A stretch of DNA of 64,000 bases from Saccharopolyspora thermophila (GTDB lineage Bacteria > Actinomycetota > Actinomycetes > Mycobacteriales > Pseudonocardiaceae), in NCBI RefSeq assembly GCF_014646075.1, contig NZ_BMMT01000001.1, forward strand, positions 690,593 through 754,592. Direction: 5' to 3'. The notes beneath the pieces are model-generated. The model had not been told where the DNA came from. It worked only from the letters and a program-made list of their open reading frames with translations, and did no database searches. Made by a program: the position numbers and the translations under genes. This document shows, piece by piece, positions 19,663 through 27,406 of this stretch; within the stretch, counting starts at the first letter, position 1, and each line of letters opens with the position of its first letter.

Positions 19663-20310
19663 TCAGGCCACGGCGAAGTCGGCGAGGCCGGGTTCGAGGA
19701 GGTCGAAGGCGCGGGCCGCTTCGGGGGCCAGTGTCGCGGCGATCTCGTGGTTCGGGTGCCCGGCGAGGGTGAGTTCCTGGATGCGCTGGAACAGGGTGCG
19801 GTGCACGGCGCCCAGCAGGGCAGCGGCGGTGCGGACGGTGATGTCGGACGCGGGTTCGCCGACGGCGTCCGCGAGCGCGTCGGCCAGGGCTTGCTCGCGC
19901 TGGTCGTGCAGGGTGCGCAAGCAGGTCACCAGGGTGGGGCTCTCCGCGATCATGCGGCTGAACTCCAGGCCCGCGAACCCGGCGACCGGGTCCTGCTCGG
20001 CGATCGCGGCTTCGCAGGCGCGCCGCAGTGAGGACAGCGCGGACTCGCCGGGCTGGCGGGCGTCCACCGCGCGGGCCAGGGAGCTGACAAACTCGTCCTG
20101 GCGGTCGAAGACGAGGTCTTCCTTGCGGGCGAAGTAATTGGTCACGGTCTTCTTGGCAACGCGAGCGGCCTCGGCGATTTCCGCGATCGTCGTCCGCTCG
20201 AAGCCCTGCGCCAGAAACAGCTGCGTCGCGCGGTCGGAGATCAGCTGGCGCGTCTCCTGCTTCTTGGCCTCCCGCAGGCCCAGCGGAGCGGTGTCCGGCT
20301 CGGCGGTCAA
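19663..20310 (-). CDS. TetR-family transcriptional regulator
   Basis: 215-aa regulator. The HTH occupies about residues 15-65: AKKQETRQLISDRATQLFLAQGFERTTIAEIAEAARVAKKTVTNYFARKEDLVF; the ligand domain is helical and not assignable. TTG start at 20310 with GGGAGG five bases upstream. It is divergent from the DUF5701 gene and the shared gap holds a dyad overlapping a good promoter, the expected arrangement for autoregulation plus control of the neighbour. Ligand unknown. Confidence 0.92.
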   Translation of the reverse strand: MTAEPDTAPLGLREAKKQETRQLISDRATQLFLAQGFERTTIAEIAEAARVAKKTVTNYFARKEDLVFDRQDEFVSSLARAVDARQPGESALSSLRRACEAAIAEQDPVAGFAGLEFSRMIAESPTLVTCLRTLHDQREQALADALADAVGEPASDITVRTAAALLGAVHRTLFQRIQELTLAGHPNHEIAATLAPEAARAFDLLEPGLADFAVA

Positions 20311-20335
20311 GTTGACCTCCCACAGCGTGCGCGCG

Positions 20336-20371
20336 TTGACGCTTTCAGTAGTACGGGTACAATTTTACTAC
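20336..20371 (+). promoter_or_regulatory. Promoter with overlapping dyad, probable TetR operator
   Basis: TTGACG (20336-20341) and TACAAT (20358-20363) are spaced by 16 bases, a near-consensus housekeeping promoter pointing at the DUF5701 gene. The inverted arms GTAGTA (20348-20353) and TACTAC (20366-20371) straddle the -10 element, so a bound repressor would block polymerase. The region is strikingly AT-rich for this genome. Confidence 0.7.
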
Positions 20372-20401
20372 CGTCATAAGTTTCTGTTGAGGAGGGTCGT
20401 C

Positions 20402-21085
20402 GTGGCCGCCACCGCGCTCAGCTCCCCCGTCCCGACCTGCGAACCGAGGAGTTCCTTGACCACCTCCCTCCCGCCACTCGCCGCCCAGGCGGAGCACCTG
20501 ATCGAGCTGGGCGTGCACGAGATCGCGCAGCTCTCCGCCGAAGACCTGCGCGCCTTCGCCGCGGACGCCGGTGACGGTGACGGGGCGCTGCTCGCCGTCC
20601 ACCCGGACCGGGCGCCCGCGTCCGCGCTCGCGCCCCTGCTGCGCCACGGTGACAAGCCCGGCTTCGTCGTCACCGACATGCCCGACGTCGACCGCTTCGC
20701 CCCGACCGGCGTCGAGCTGCCCGACGCGCCGCTGTACGTCCTCGACGGCGTGGACCGGGGTGATCACCTGGCCAACTGGAGCCCGGCGGAAGCCCTGCCT
20801 GCGATCAGCGCGGCGCAGCGCTCACCGCTGCTGGTCACCGAAGGCATCCACTGGGTGCTCCAGCAACCGTCCGCGCTGGAGCGCAACCACTGCTTCATGA
20901 CCATTGCGTCCCGGCTGCGCAAGGCCAACGGGTCCTTCGACTCCCGCACACCGGCCCTGTGGATCAGCAACGGCACGGGTCGCGACGGCAAGGAGCGCCG
21001 CAACGCGCCGAAGGTCGGCTGGTGCTGGTGGGGGAATCGCCACACCTGGCTCGGTTTCGCCTCCACCACGGGCCGCAGGGCGTAG
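20402..21085 (+). CDS. DUF5701 family protein
   Basis: 227-aa conserved actinobacterial protein of unknown function. GTG start at 20402 with GAGGAGGG upstream and a promoter 40 bases before it. Distinctive segments are DAPLYVLDGVDRGDHLANWSPAEAL, SPLLVTEGIHWVLQQPSALERNHCF and the Trp-rich end APKVGWCWWGNRHTWLGFAST. No signal peptide or membrane segment. The last region is reminiscent of a small aromatic-rich fold but no enzyme assignment is justified. Probably repressed by the divergent TetR protein. Confidence 0.8.
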   Translation: MAATALSSPVPTCEPRSSLTTSLPPLAAQAEHLIELGVHEIAQLSAEDLRAFAADAGDGDGALLAVHPDRAPASALAPLLRHGDKPGFVVTDMPDVDRFAPTGVELPDAPLYVLDGVDRGDHLANWSPAEALPAISAAQRSPLLVTEGIHWVLQQPSALERNHCFMTIASRLRKANGSFDSRTPALWISNGTGRDGKERRNAPKVGWCWWGNRHTWLGFASTTGRRA

Positions 21086-21093
21086 GTGGACCG

Positions 21094-21130
21094 GGTCGTG
21101 GGGGCGCGACGGTGCCGCGCGCTCACGACC
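21094..21130. terminator. Hairpin between convergent genes
   Basis: GGTCGTG (21094-21100) pairs with CACGACC (21124-21130), with further G/C pairing inside (GCGCG/CGCGC). It lies between the DUF5701 stop and the carotenoid oxygenase stop and could serve both strands. Confidence 0.55.
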
Positions 21131-21132
21131 GC

Positions 21133-22560
21133 TCAGGTCCCGGTCGGGACCCAGTTGCCGTGGAAGCCGTTGGGGACGCGGTGGGGGATCTGGATCTCCG
21201 CCACCGTCTCCAGGGTTTCCGCATCCAGCAGTAGCAGGTCGCTGCGCTGCTCGGCCGCGGAGTAGCGCAGGCCCATCAGGACCCCGTCGTCCTCGGGTGA
21301 GTCCGGGGTGTGCGGCTCGAAGACGAACTCGCCGACCTGGTTGCCCGCGCCGAAGCTGCGGGTGAGCGTCTGGCCGGTCGCCAGGTCGTGCTTGTACAAG
21401 GTGTCCCCGCCGACCGAGTAGCCGTAGCGGTGCCGCTTGCCGACCAGGCGCTCGTCCACACGCGGGAACTCCTGCTCACGGTCGTCCAAGCGCTCCTCGC
21501 GGACCTCGCCGCGTCGGAAGTCCACCGTCCAGCGGTCCAGCGTCGGGGCGCCCTCGGACGGACCGCTGAGGTCGGCGTCGAAGACCTTCGCGTGCCGCAC
21601 CACGTCCACAACCACGCCGTCCTCGGTGTCGTAGGCGTTGAGCGGGTGGAAGACGTAGCAGGGGCCGACGTCGAACCAGCGGACGTCGCGCGAGCCGCCG
21701 TTGCGCGGCATGACCCCGATCCGCGCCGGGTAGCGGGGGTTCCAGCGGTACGGGAAGCCCTGGTTGGCCGGGGTGAAGCGGGCCATCCGGGCGGAGATCG
21801 GGTCCGGGATGCGGATGCGGCCGATCAGCGCGGACAGCACGAGCTGGGCCGGGCGGCGCAGCCAGCTCGGCGCGATGGTCGCGGTGGCCTGCCGCGCGTC
21901 GAAGGTGACCGGGAGGTCGTAGAACACCACGTGCTTCTCGGTCAGCGAGAAGTCGTGCATCATCGGGCTGCCGCCGACCTCCACGTCCACCGTGCGCCGG
22001 GCCCGGCCGTCGGTGCCGATGACCGAGTACTGCACGGTGTTGCCGCGGCCGAAGAAGTACGAAACCGCGTGCAGCTCACCGGTTTCCGGGTCGCGCTTGG
22101 GGTGCGCGGTGTAGCCGCCCGGCAGCGTGCCGTCGAAGTCACACGGGCCGACGGTGTCGAGCTCGTCGGTCAGCTCGTAGTTCGCCGCGCCGCCCTCGAC
22201 CAGGGCGAGCGTGCGACCGGCGTGGCCGATGACGTTGGTGTTCGCCCCGAGCAGGTCCAGGCCCGCGCGCGGGTTGCGGGGGCGGGGCCGCTCGCCGAGC
22301 GCGCGGCTGACGTGGGGTGAGCGGACCCAGCGGTTGCGGTACCACTCCGCGCGGCCGTCGCGGATCCGGATGCCGTGCACCATGCCGTCGCCCATGAACC
22401 AGTGGTAGGTGTCGGGGTCGATCTCGGCGCTCGGGTTCGGGCCGTTGCGCAGGTAGCGGCCGTCGAGGTGCTCCGGGATGTGGCCGATCACCGGCAGGTC
22501 CGTGCAGGTGTGCTCCTGCCTGACCGGTGCGTAGTTGCCTTGCGTGAACGGGTTGCTCAT
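21133..22560 (-). CDS. Carotenoid oxygenase family protein
   Basis: Non-haem iron dioxygenase of the carotenoid/stilbene cleavage (RPE65/CCD) family, 475 aa. The seven-bladed propeller signatures and the four iron-binding histidines are visible in GGYTAHPKRD, SPMMHDFSLTE, CYVFHPLNAY and the C-terminal NGFHGNWVP. The N-terminus reads LPVIGHIPEHLDGRYLRNGPNP, and HWFMGDGMVHGIRIRDG follows. The substrate cannot be predicted: apocarotenoid cleavage or lignostilbene-type cleavage are both possible. No carotenoid biosynthesis genes are nearby. A palindromic operator lies upstream of the start. Confidence 0.92.
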   Translation of the reverse strand: MSNPFTQGNYAPVRQEHTCTDLPVIGHIPEHLDGRYLRNGPNPSAEIDPDTYHWFMGDGMVHGIRIRDGRAEWYRNRWVRSPHVSRALGERPRPRNPRAGLDLLGANTNVIGHAGRTLALVEGGAANYELTDELDTVGPCDFDGTLPGGYTAHPKRDPETGELHAVSYFFGRGNTVQYSVIGTDGRARRTVDVEVGGSPMMHDFSLTEKHVVFYDLPVTFDARQATATIAPSWLRRPAQLVLSALIGRIRIPDPISARMARFTPANQGFPYRWNPRYPARIGVMPRNGGSRDVRWFDVGPCYVFHPLNAYDTEDGVVVDVVRHAKVFDADLSGPSEGAPTLDRWTVDFRRGEVREERLDDREQEFPRVDERLVGKRHRYGYSVGGDTLYKHDLATGQTLTRSFGAGNQVGEFVFEPHTPDSPEDDGVLMGLRYSAAEQRSDLLLLDAETLETVAEIQIPHRVPNGFHGNWVPTGT

Positions 22561-22581
22561 CGGGCTCCCCTCCGCGTTCGG

Positions 22582-22616
22582 TAACGGTGTTATGGAACCA
22601 TAACGGTGTTATGGAA
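22582..22616. promoter_or_regulatory. Palindrome plus tandem half-sites, probable operator
   Basis: Two identical 16-base copies of TAACGGTGTTATGGAA start at 22582 and 22601. Between and through them runs the perfect dyad GTTATGG-AA-CCATAAC (22589-22604). The element sits 22 bases upstream of the carotenoid oxygenase start and about 80 bases upstream of the TauE/SafE gene. The form (one full palindrome plus an extra half-site) is typical of a TetR- or GntR-type operator; the cognate regulator is not obvious nearby. Confidence 0.7.
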
Positions 22617-22698
22617 TGCGGCGCAACCGTCCGTCCCGATGTGATACCGCTCGCCCCCGGGGCAATTCGGATTGTTGCGGGAGCTAACTTCGGGGGCC

Positions 22699-23457
22699 GT
22701 GTTCACCGAATGGTTCGAGCCGGTGCTGCTCGTCGTCGTCGGCTTCCTCTCCGGCGCGATCAACGCGGTGGCCGGGGGCGGCTCGCTGCTGGTCTTCCCG
22801 GCCCTGCTGGCCACCGGGATGTCGCCGCTGGTCGCCAACGTGACCAACGCGGTGGCGCAGGGGCCCGGGTTCGTCGGCGCCGCGATCAGCCAGCGCAGCG
22901 ACCTCAACGGGGCCCGGCGGCGCGTGTGGCTGACCTCCGCCGCCGCGGTCGTCGGCTCGGCGCTGGGATGTGCACTGTTGATGGTCCTGCCAAGCGAGGT
23001 GTTCGACGCGGTGGTGCCCGCGCTGGTCGGGCTCTCCGCGGTGCTGATGGCCTTTCAGAACACCATCCGCGGGTGGCTCGGTACGCCCGCGCAGGACGCG
23101 CCGGACCGCACGGTGCTGCTGACCGTCGGGATCTTCCTCGCCTCCGTCTACGGCGGCTACTTTGGCGGAGCCCGCAGTGTCATCCTGATCGCGATCCTCG
23201 TGCTGGCCGCCACCGACACGATGCGCCGGTTGAACGCGCTCAAGAGCTGGCTGGGCATGATCGGCAGCGCGGTGACACTCGTCGTCTACGCGCTGATCGC
23301 TCCGGTGGACTGGATCGCGGTGCTGATGCTGGTGCCGACGACCGTGCTCGGCGGTTACGCGGGCGGCAAGGTCGCCCAGAAGCTCCCCGCGAACCTGCTG
23401 CGCTACCTCGTTGTGGTGATCGCCGCAGCCGTCGCGGTCTACCTGGTACTGGACTAG
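22699..23457 (+). CDS. TauE/SafE-family membrane transporter
   Basis: Polytopic membrane protein of 252 aa (from the GTG at 22699) of the TauE/SafE anion exporter family, often implicated in sulfite, sulfoacetate or other organosulfonate export. Two family repeats are clear: VVGFLSGAINAVAGGGSLLVFPALLATG near the N-terminus and FLASVYGGYFGGARSVILIAIL in the middle, with eight hydrophobic segments overall. An earlier in-frame TTG at 22672 is possible. Divergent from the carotenoid oxygenase; followed by a hairpin terminator. Substrate unknown. Confidence 0.9.
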   Translation: MFTEWFEPVLLVVVGFLSGAINAVAGGGSLLVFPALLATGMSPLVANVTNAVAQGPGFVGAAISQRSDLNGARRRVWLTSAAAVVGSALGCALLMVLPSEVFDAVVPALVGLSAVLMAFQNTIRGWLGTPAQDAPDRTVLLTVGIFLASVYGGYFGGARSVILIAILVLAATDTMRRLNALKSWLGMIGSAVTLVVYALIAPVDWIAVLMLVPTTVLGGYAGGKVAQKLPANLLRYLVVVIAAAVAVYLVLD

Positions 23458-23461
23458 CGGC

Positions 23462-23494
23462 CCTGAACCGGGTGTCGGAAAACCCAGGTTCAGG
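23462..23494 (+). terminator. Hairpin terminator after TauE/SafE gene
   Basis: CCTGAACC (23462-23469) and GGTTCAGG (23487-23494) form a perfect outer stem, extended inward by GGGT/ACCC with one bulged A. It begins four bases after the stop codon. Confidence 0.75.
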
Positions 23495-23504
23495 CAGCTT
23501 TGAC

Positions 23505-23525
23505 GGGGTTTGGGATGGGTGGGGG
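23505..23525 (+). other. Plus-strand G-quadruplex motif
   Basis: Four G-runs (GGGG, GGG, GGG, GGGGG) separated by TTT, AT and T loops lie in the gap between the TauE/SafE terminator and the convergent peroxiredoxin gene. With the motif at 3392-3406 it is the second four-run G-quadruplex pattern in an intergenic gap. Confidence 0.6.
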
Positions 23526-23565
23526 TGTGGTGGGGCACCGGCTGGGGCGGTGCCCGCTGGCCGCA

Positions 23566-24039
23566 TCAGACCCCGAGATCCTTGCGGAGCCGGTCGACGT
23601 GGCCGGTGGCCTTCACGTTGTACAACGCCTGGGCGATCCTGCCCTCCGCGTCGACGACGAACGTCGAGCGGATCACGCCCTGCACGATTCTGCCGTAGTT
23701 CTTCTTCTCACCGAAGGCACCCCACGCCGTCATGACCGACTTGTCCTCGTCGGCCAGCAGCGGGAACGTCAACCCCTCGGCGTCGCGGAACTTCGCCAGC
23801 TTCGTCGGCGCGTCGGGGGAGATGCCGACGACGTCGAAGCCCGCGTCGTTGAACACCGCGAGGTTGTCCCGGAAGTCGCACGCCTCCCTGGTGCAGCCAG
23901 GGGTGCTCGCGGCCGGGTAGAAGTAGACCACCACCGAGCGGCCGCGGTAGTCGCTCAGCGAGACGGTGTTGCCGTCAGCGTCCGGTAGGGAGAACTCGGG
24001 TGCCTTGTCGCCGACCGAGAGACGGTTCTGTTCGCTCAT
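23566..24039 (-). CDS. bcp: Thioredoxin-dependent thiol peroxidase (BCP/PrxQ)
   Basis: Reduces hydrogen peroxide and organic hydroperoxides using thioredoxin. 157 aa. Peroxidatic C49 and resolving C54 lie in the PrxQ motif STPGCTREACDFRD; APEFSLPDADGNTVSLSDY, GISPDAPTKLAKF and FPLLADED are the other family landmarks. R (in VIRSTFVVD) completes the active site. Single gene, convergent with the TauE/SafE gene. Confidence 0.96.
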   Translation of the reverse strand: MSEQNRLSVGDKAPEFSLPDADGNTVSLSDYRGRSVVVYFYPAASTPGCTREACDFRDNLAVFNDAGFDVVGISPDAPTKLAKFRDAEGLTFPLLADEDKSVMTAWGAFGEKKNYGRIVQGVIRSTFVVDAEGRIAQALYNVKATGHVDRLRKDLGV

Positions 24040-24084
24040 GCACCCGACGCTAGCCGATGCCGCCCCGGTCAGCGGTGGCGCGGG

Positions 24085-24243
24085 TCATCCGCGCGGGTCC
24101 GCGGCGCTGGTCAACGGCGCCACCTGGCTGACCGGGTGGGCCGGCGAGCGGTCCGCCGTCGCGATGTAGCCGCCCAGCAGCAACCCGGCGACCGCCGAGG
24201 CGGTCAGGGCGAGCGCGCAGGTGGTGTAGAGGCGGACGGACAC
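24085..24243 (-). CDS. Small single-membrane-segment protein (52 aa)
   Basis: Short reading frame, GTG start at 24243 preceded by AAAGGAA at SD distance. The product has one hydrophobic segment of about 20 residues (from about residue 8: ALALTASAVAGLLLGGYIA) after a short basic start, then a 25-residue polar tail. Nothing recognisable. It is either a signal-anchored small membrane protein or a short exported peptide; with the signal-like segment ending near GGYIATADR, cleavage is conceivable. The palindrome AACACGTGTT (24261-24270) lies 18 bases upstream of the start, within its likely promoter or leader. Confidence 0.55.
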   Translation of the reverse strand: MSVRLYTTCALALTASAVAGLLLGGYIATADRSPAHPVSQVAPLTSAADPRG

Positions 24244-24260
24244 CGCGATTCCTTTCTCAT

Positions 24261-24270
24261 AACACGTGTT
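24261..24270. promoter_or_regulatory. Palindrome AACACGTGTT in a divergent promoter gap
   Basis: Perfect ten-base palindrome between the small membrane protein gene (minus) and the PoxB-like gene (plus). An operator role is plausible from position but the regulator is unknown. Confidence 0.35.
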
Positions 24271-24415
24271 TCGGCTGTGACACCGGCCTGATCGCCGGGT
24301 CCGCCCGATTCGTTACCGACGTCCACCGAAGGCCGCAGCGCGTCCCGAGTTGCGGGTCTCCAGGACCGCGCGTAGACGGGGGGTGGCCCTGCCACCGAAA
24401 CGCGGAGGAGCACCC

Positions 24416-26149
24416 ATGCCCACCGTCGCCGAGCAGTTCGTCGAGGTCCTGGTGCAGGCCGGGGTCCGCCGCATCTACGGGATCGTCGGCGACAGCCTCA
24501 ACCCGGTCGTGGACGCCGTTCGCCGCACCGATGGCATCGAGTGGGTGCACGTGCGGCACGAGGAGACCGCCGCCTTCGCGGCCGGCGCCGAGGCGCAGCT
24601 GACCGGCCGGCTGGCGGTGTGCGCGGGCAGTTGTGGGCCGGGGAACCTGCATTTGATCAACGGTCTGTTCGACGCGCACCGCAGCGGGGCGCCGGTGCTG
24701 GCGTTGGCCTCGCACATCCCGTCCGAGCAGATCGGCACCGGCTTCTTCCAGGAGACCCACCCCGAGGAGCTGTTCACCGAATGCAGCCACTTCTGCGAGC
24801 TGCTGTCGCAGCCCGAGCAGATGCCGCGGCTGCTGCGCAGCGCGATCCAGACCGCCTCCGGCCGGCGCGGCGTCTCGGTGCTGGTGCTGCCCGGCGACAT
24901 CGCGCACCGGCAGGCCACCCGGCCCACCGGGCAGGGGCTGGTGGAGTGCGAGCCGCCCACCGTGGTGCCCTCCCAGGACCAGGTCGACGCGCTGGCAGCG
25001 CGGTTGAACCGCGCCGAGCGCCCGATGTTGTTCTGCGGTGCCGGGACGCGCGGCGCGCATCGCGAGGTGATGGAGCTGGCCGGGCGGCTCAACGCGCCCG
25101 TCGGGCACGCGCTGCGCGGCAAAGAGTGGATCCAGTACGACAACCCGTTCGACGTCGGGATGAGCGGCCTGCTCGGTTACGGCGCCTGCTACGACGCGAT
25201 GCACCGGGCCGACCTGGTCGTGCTGCTGGGCACCGACTTCCCGTACGACAACTTCCTGCCGCAGGCCAACACCGTGCAAATCGACATCGAACCCGCGCAC
25301 CTGGGGCGGCGCACCGTGCTGGACCTGGCGGTGCACGGGGACGTGGCGGAGACGATCCGCGCGGTGCTGCCGCACGTCCCGCAGAAGACCGACCGGTCCT
25401 TCCTGGATCGGATGCTGCACGAGCACGCGGGCCAGTTGGAGCGCGTCGTCGACGCCTACACCCGCAACGTCGAGTCCCAGGTGCCGGTCCACCCCGAGTA
25501 CGTCGCCGACGTGCTCGACGACCTTGCCGCCGACGATGCGGTGTTCACAGTGGACACCGGAATGTGCAACGTGTGGGCGGCCCGCTACATCACGCCGAAC
25601 GGGCGGCGACGGGTGCTCGGATCCTTCGTGCACGGTTCGATGGCCAACGCGTTGCCGCAGGCCATCGGCGCGCAGATCGCCGACCCGGACCGGCAGGTGA
25701 TCTCGATGTCCGGCGACGGCGGGCTGTCGATGCTGCTCGGTGACCTGCTCAGCCTCCGCACCCACCGGCTGCCGGTGAAGGTGGTGGTGTTCAACAACTC
25801 CTCGCTGGGCATGGTGAAGCTCGAGATGCTGGTCGACGGCCTGCCCGATCACGGCACCGATTACGACAGCGTCGACTTCGCCGCCCTCACGGCCGCCGCC
25901 GGGATCCACTCGGTGCGGGTGGAGAAGCCGGGCGACGTCCGCGACGCGCTGGCCGAGGCGCTCGGCCGACCGGGTCCGGCGCTGGTCGACGTGGTCACCG
26001 ACCCGAACGCGCTGTCCATCCCGCCGCGGATCACCGGCGACCAGGTCAAGGGCTTCGCGCTGGCGGTCAGCCGGACGGTGCTGTCCGGCGGCGTCGGGAA
26101 GATGGTGCAGCTCGCCCGCAGCAACCTGCGCAACGTGCCGCGCCCCTGA
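24416..26149 (+). CDS. ThDP-dependent pyruvate oxidase/dehydrogenase (PoxB-like)
   Basis: Three-domain thiamine-diphosphate enzyme of 577 aa. The catalytic Glu is in VRHEETAAFAAGAEA (about residue 50); the central FAD/nucleotide-binding-like domain spans roughly 190-330; the C-terminal cofactor motif GDGGLSMLLGDLLSL followed by VVVFNNSSLGMVKLE binds Mg-ThDP. Length, the YGIVGDSLNPVVDAVR start and the absence of an acetolactate-synthase regulatory partner fit pyruvate:quinone oxidoreductase (PoxB) better than acetolactate synthase, but other pyruvate oxidases are possible. ATG at 24416 after CGGAGGAG. Monocistronic; would yield acetate and feed electrons to quinone. Confidence 0.85.
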   Translation: MPTVAEQFVEVLVQAGVRRIYGIVGDSLNPVVDAVRRTDGIEWVHVRHEETAAFAAGAEAQLTGRLAVCAGSCGPGNLHLINGLFDAHRSGAPVLALASHIPSEQIGTGFFQETHPEELFTECSHFCELLSQPEQMPRLLRSAIQTASGRRGVSVLVLPGDIAHRQATRPTGQGLVECEPPTVVPSQDQVDALAARLNRAERPMLFCGAGTRGAHREVMELAGRLNAPVGHALRGKEWIQYDNPFDVGMSGLLGYGACYDAMHRADLVVLLGTDFPYDNFLPQANTVQIDIEPAHLGRRTVLDLAVHGDVAETIRAVLPHVPQKTDRSFLDRMLHEHAGQLERVVDAYTRNVESQVPVHPEYVADVLDDLAADDAVFTVDTGMCNVWAARYITPNGRRRVLGSFVHGSMANALPQAIGAQIADPDRQVISMSGDGGLSMLLGDLLSLRTHRLPVKVVVFNNSSLGMVKLEMLVDGLPDHGTDYDSVDFAALTAAAGIHSVRVEKPGDVRDALAEALGRPGPALVDVVTDPNALSIPPRITGDQVKGFALAVSRTVLSGGVGKMVQLARSNLRNVPRP

Positions 26150-26237
26150 ACCGACGAGGGGTTGTTGCGCCGAACATCGCACTCTCCAAGGGTGATGGGG
26201 TGGTGACGCAGCGTCGACATCCATGGAGGATGGGCTC

Positions 26238-27086
26238 ATGACAGTGAGTCCCACGGTGCGTCGTCGTCGCCTCGCCGCGGAGTTGCGCCGGCTGCGGGCC
26301 AAGGCGGAGGTCACGCAGCAGCAGGCCGCCAGCCACCTTGGCTGCACCCAGGCGAAGATCGGGCGCTTCGAAACCGCCAAACGCTCCCCGTCGGTCGGCG
26401 ACGTCTCGGCGTTGCTGGACTTCTACGGCGTGGACGGGGCCGAACGGGAGCAGCTGATCAACCTCGCGCGCGACGCACGCAAACGGGGGTGGTGGCACTC
26501 CTACAGCGACGTGCTGCCGGAATGGTACGAGACCTACGTGGGGCTGGAAGCCGAAGCGTCGTCGATCCACACCTACGAGTCCGAAGCGATTCCAGGACTG
26601 CTCCAAACACGTGAATATGCCTATGCGCTCACGAAAGCGACTCTCATCAGAGCGGACGACTCGGAAATAAGCCGCCGGGTCGACCTGCGAATCCAGCGCC
26701 AGCAACGGGTCACCGGCCCGAACCCGCTGGAGTTGTGGGCGGTCGTGGGGGAAGCTGCCCTGCGTCGGCGCGTCGGCGGGAACGGAGTGCTCCGGCGGCA
26801 GCTGGAGCACCTGCTCAAACTCGTCGAACTGCCGCACGTCACGCTACAGGTGATGCCCCTGGACGCGGGCGCACATCCGGCGCAGGCCGGACCTTTCGTG
26901 ATCCTGCGTTACTCCAACCACATTGACCCGGACGTGGTTTATCTGGAAACGCATGTGGGAGGGCTTTACCTCGAAAGGGAGATCGAGCTGTCGAACTACG
27001 TCATGATGATGGACCATTTACGGGCGCATGCGGTAGATCCGGACGGTTCAGTTCAACTCATCCAACAACGCATAGGAGAGCTGTAG
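26238..27086 (+). CDS. XRE-family regulator with DUF5753 domain
   Basis: 282-aa helix-turn-helix protein of the large actinobacterial class paired with DUF397 proteins. N-terminal HTH (about 5-65): LAAELRRLRAKAEVTQQQAASHLGCTQAKIGRFET; the DUF5753 domain (about 95-275) includes ESEAIPGLLQTREYAYAL, LRRQLEHLLKLVELPHVTLQVMP and the C-terminal DHLRAHAVDP. The ATG at 26238 has GGAGG seven bases upstream, better than the ATG at 26223. The DUF397 gene starts the base after its stop. GC content falls in the middle (around 26590-26680), suggesting acquisition. Members of this class include regulators of morphology and secondary metabolism; target unknown. Confidence 0.92.
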   Translation: MTVSPTVRRRRLAAELRRLRAKAEVTQQQAASHLGCTQAKIGRFETAKRSPSVGDVSALLDFYGVDGAEREQLINLARDARKRGWWHSYSDVLPEWYETYVGLEAEASSIHTYESEAIPGLLQTREYAYALTKATLIRADDSEISRRVDLRIQRQQRVTGPNPLELWAVVGEAALRRRVGGNGVLRRQLEHLLKLVELPHVTLQVMPLDAGAHPAQAGPFVILRYSNHIDPDVVYLETHVGGLYLEREIELSNYVMMMDHLRAHAVDPDGSVQLIQQRIGEL

Positions 27087-27281
27087 ATGGCACACATCAC
27101 CGGCTGGCGCACCAGCACCCGGACCCAGGGGCAGGGCCAGTGCGTCGAGGTCGGCTTCGGGGTCGACTGCGTCGGGGTTCGCGACACCAAGAACCGGGCC
27201 GCCGGGCACATCACCGTCGCCCCGCAGCGCTGGCGCGAGTTCGTCCGCCACCTCAAGCGGGGCTGCTTCGACGACGCCTGA
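27087..27281 (+). CDS. DUF397 family small protein
   Basis: 64-aa partner of the preceding DUF5753 regulator; the two genes abut (TAG then ATG). Family features: a CVEVGFGVDCVGVRDTKNR core and VAPQRWREFVRHLKRG end. Such pairs are scattered in dozens of copies through actinomycete genomes and some behave like toxin/antitoxin- or anti-regulator-type modules, but function here is unknown. The WxxSxxS start of many DUF397 proteins is replaced by WRTSTRT. Confidence 0.88.
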   Translation: MAHITGWRTSTRTQGQGQCVEVGFGVDCVGVRDTKNRAAGHITVAPQRWREFVRHLKRGCFDDA

Positions 27282-27366
27282 CGGAAAGCGCGGACCGGGC
27301 CGGAGGCGGCTGGTCCGGCGCCGCGTGCCGTCGCTCTCCCACACATCCGGTCCGCGCCATCGACGC

Positions 27367-27394
27367 GTGGCTCCGCTCTCCGGGGCGGAGCCAC
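27367..27394. terminator. Bidirectional hairpin terminator
   Basis: GTGGCTCCGC (27367-27376) and GCGGAGCCAC (27385-27394), perfect stem with an 8-base loop, between the convergent DUF397 and PH-domain genes. Confidence 0.75.
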
Positions 27395-27406
27395 CGCCCG
27401 CCGGAC

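Noticed and set aside
24416..26149. Acetolactate synthase large subunit (ilvB)
   Set aside because: No small regulatory subunit adjacent, and the sequence start and overall pattern resemble PoxB-type pyruvate oxidases more.
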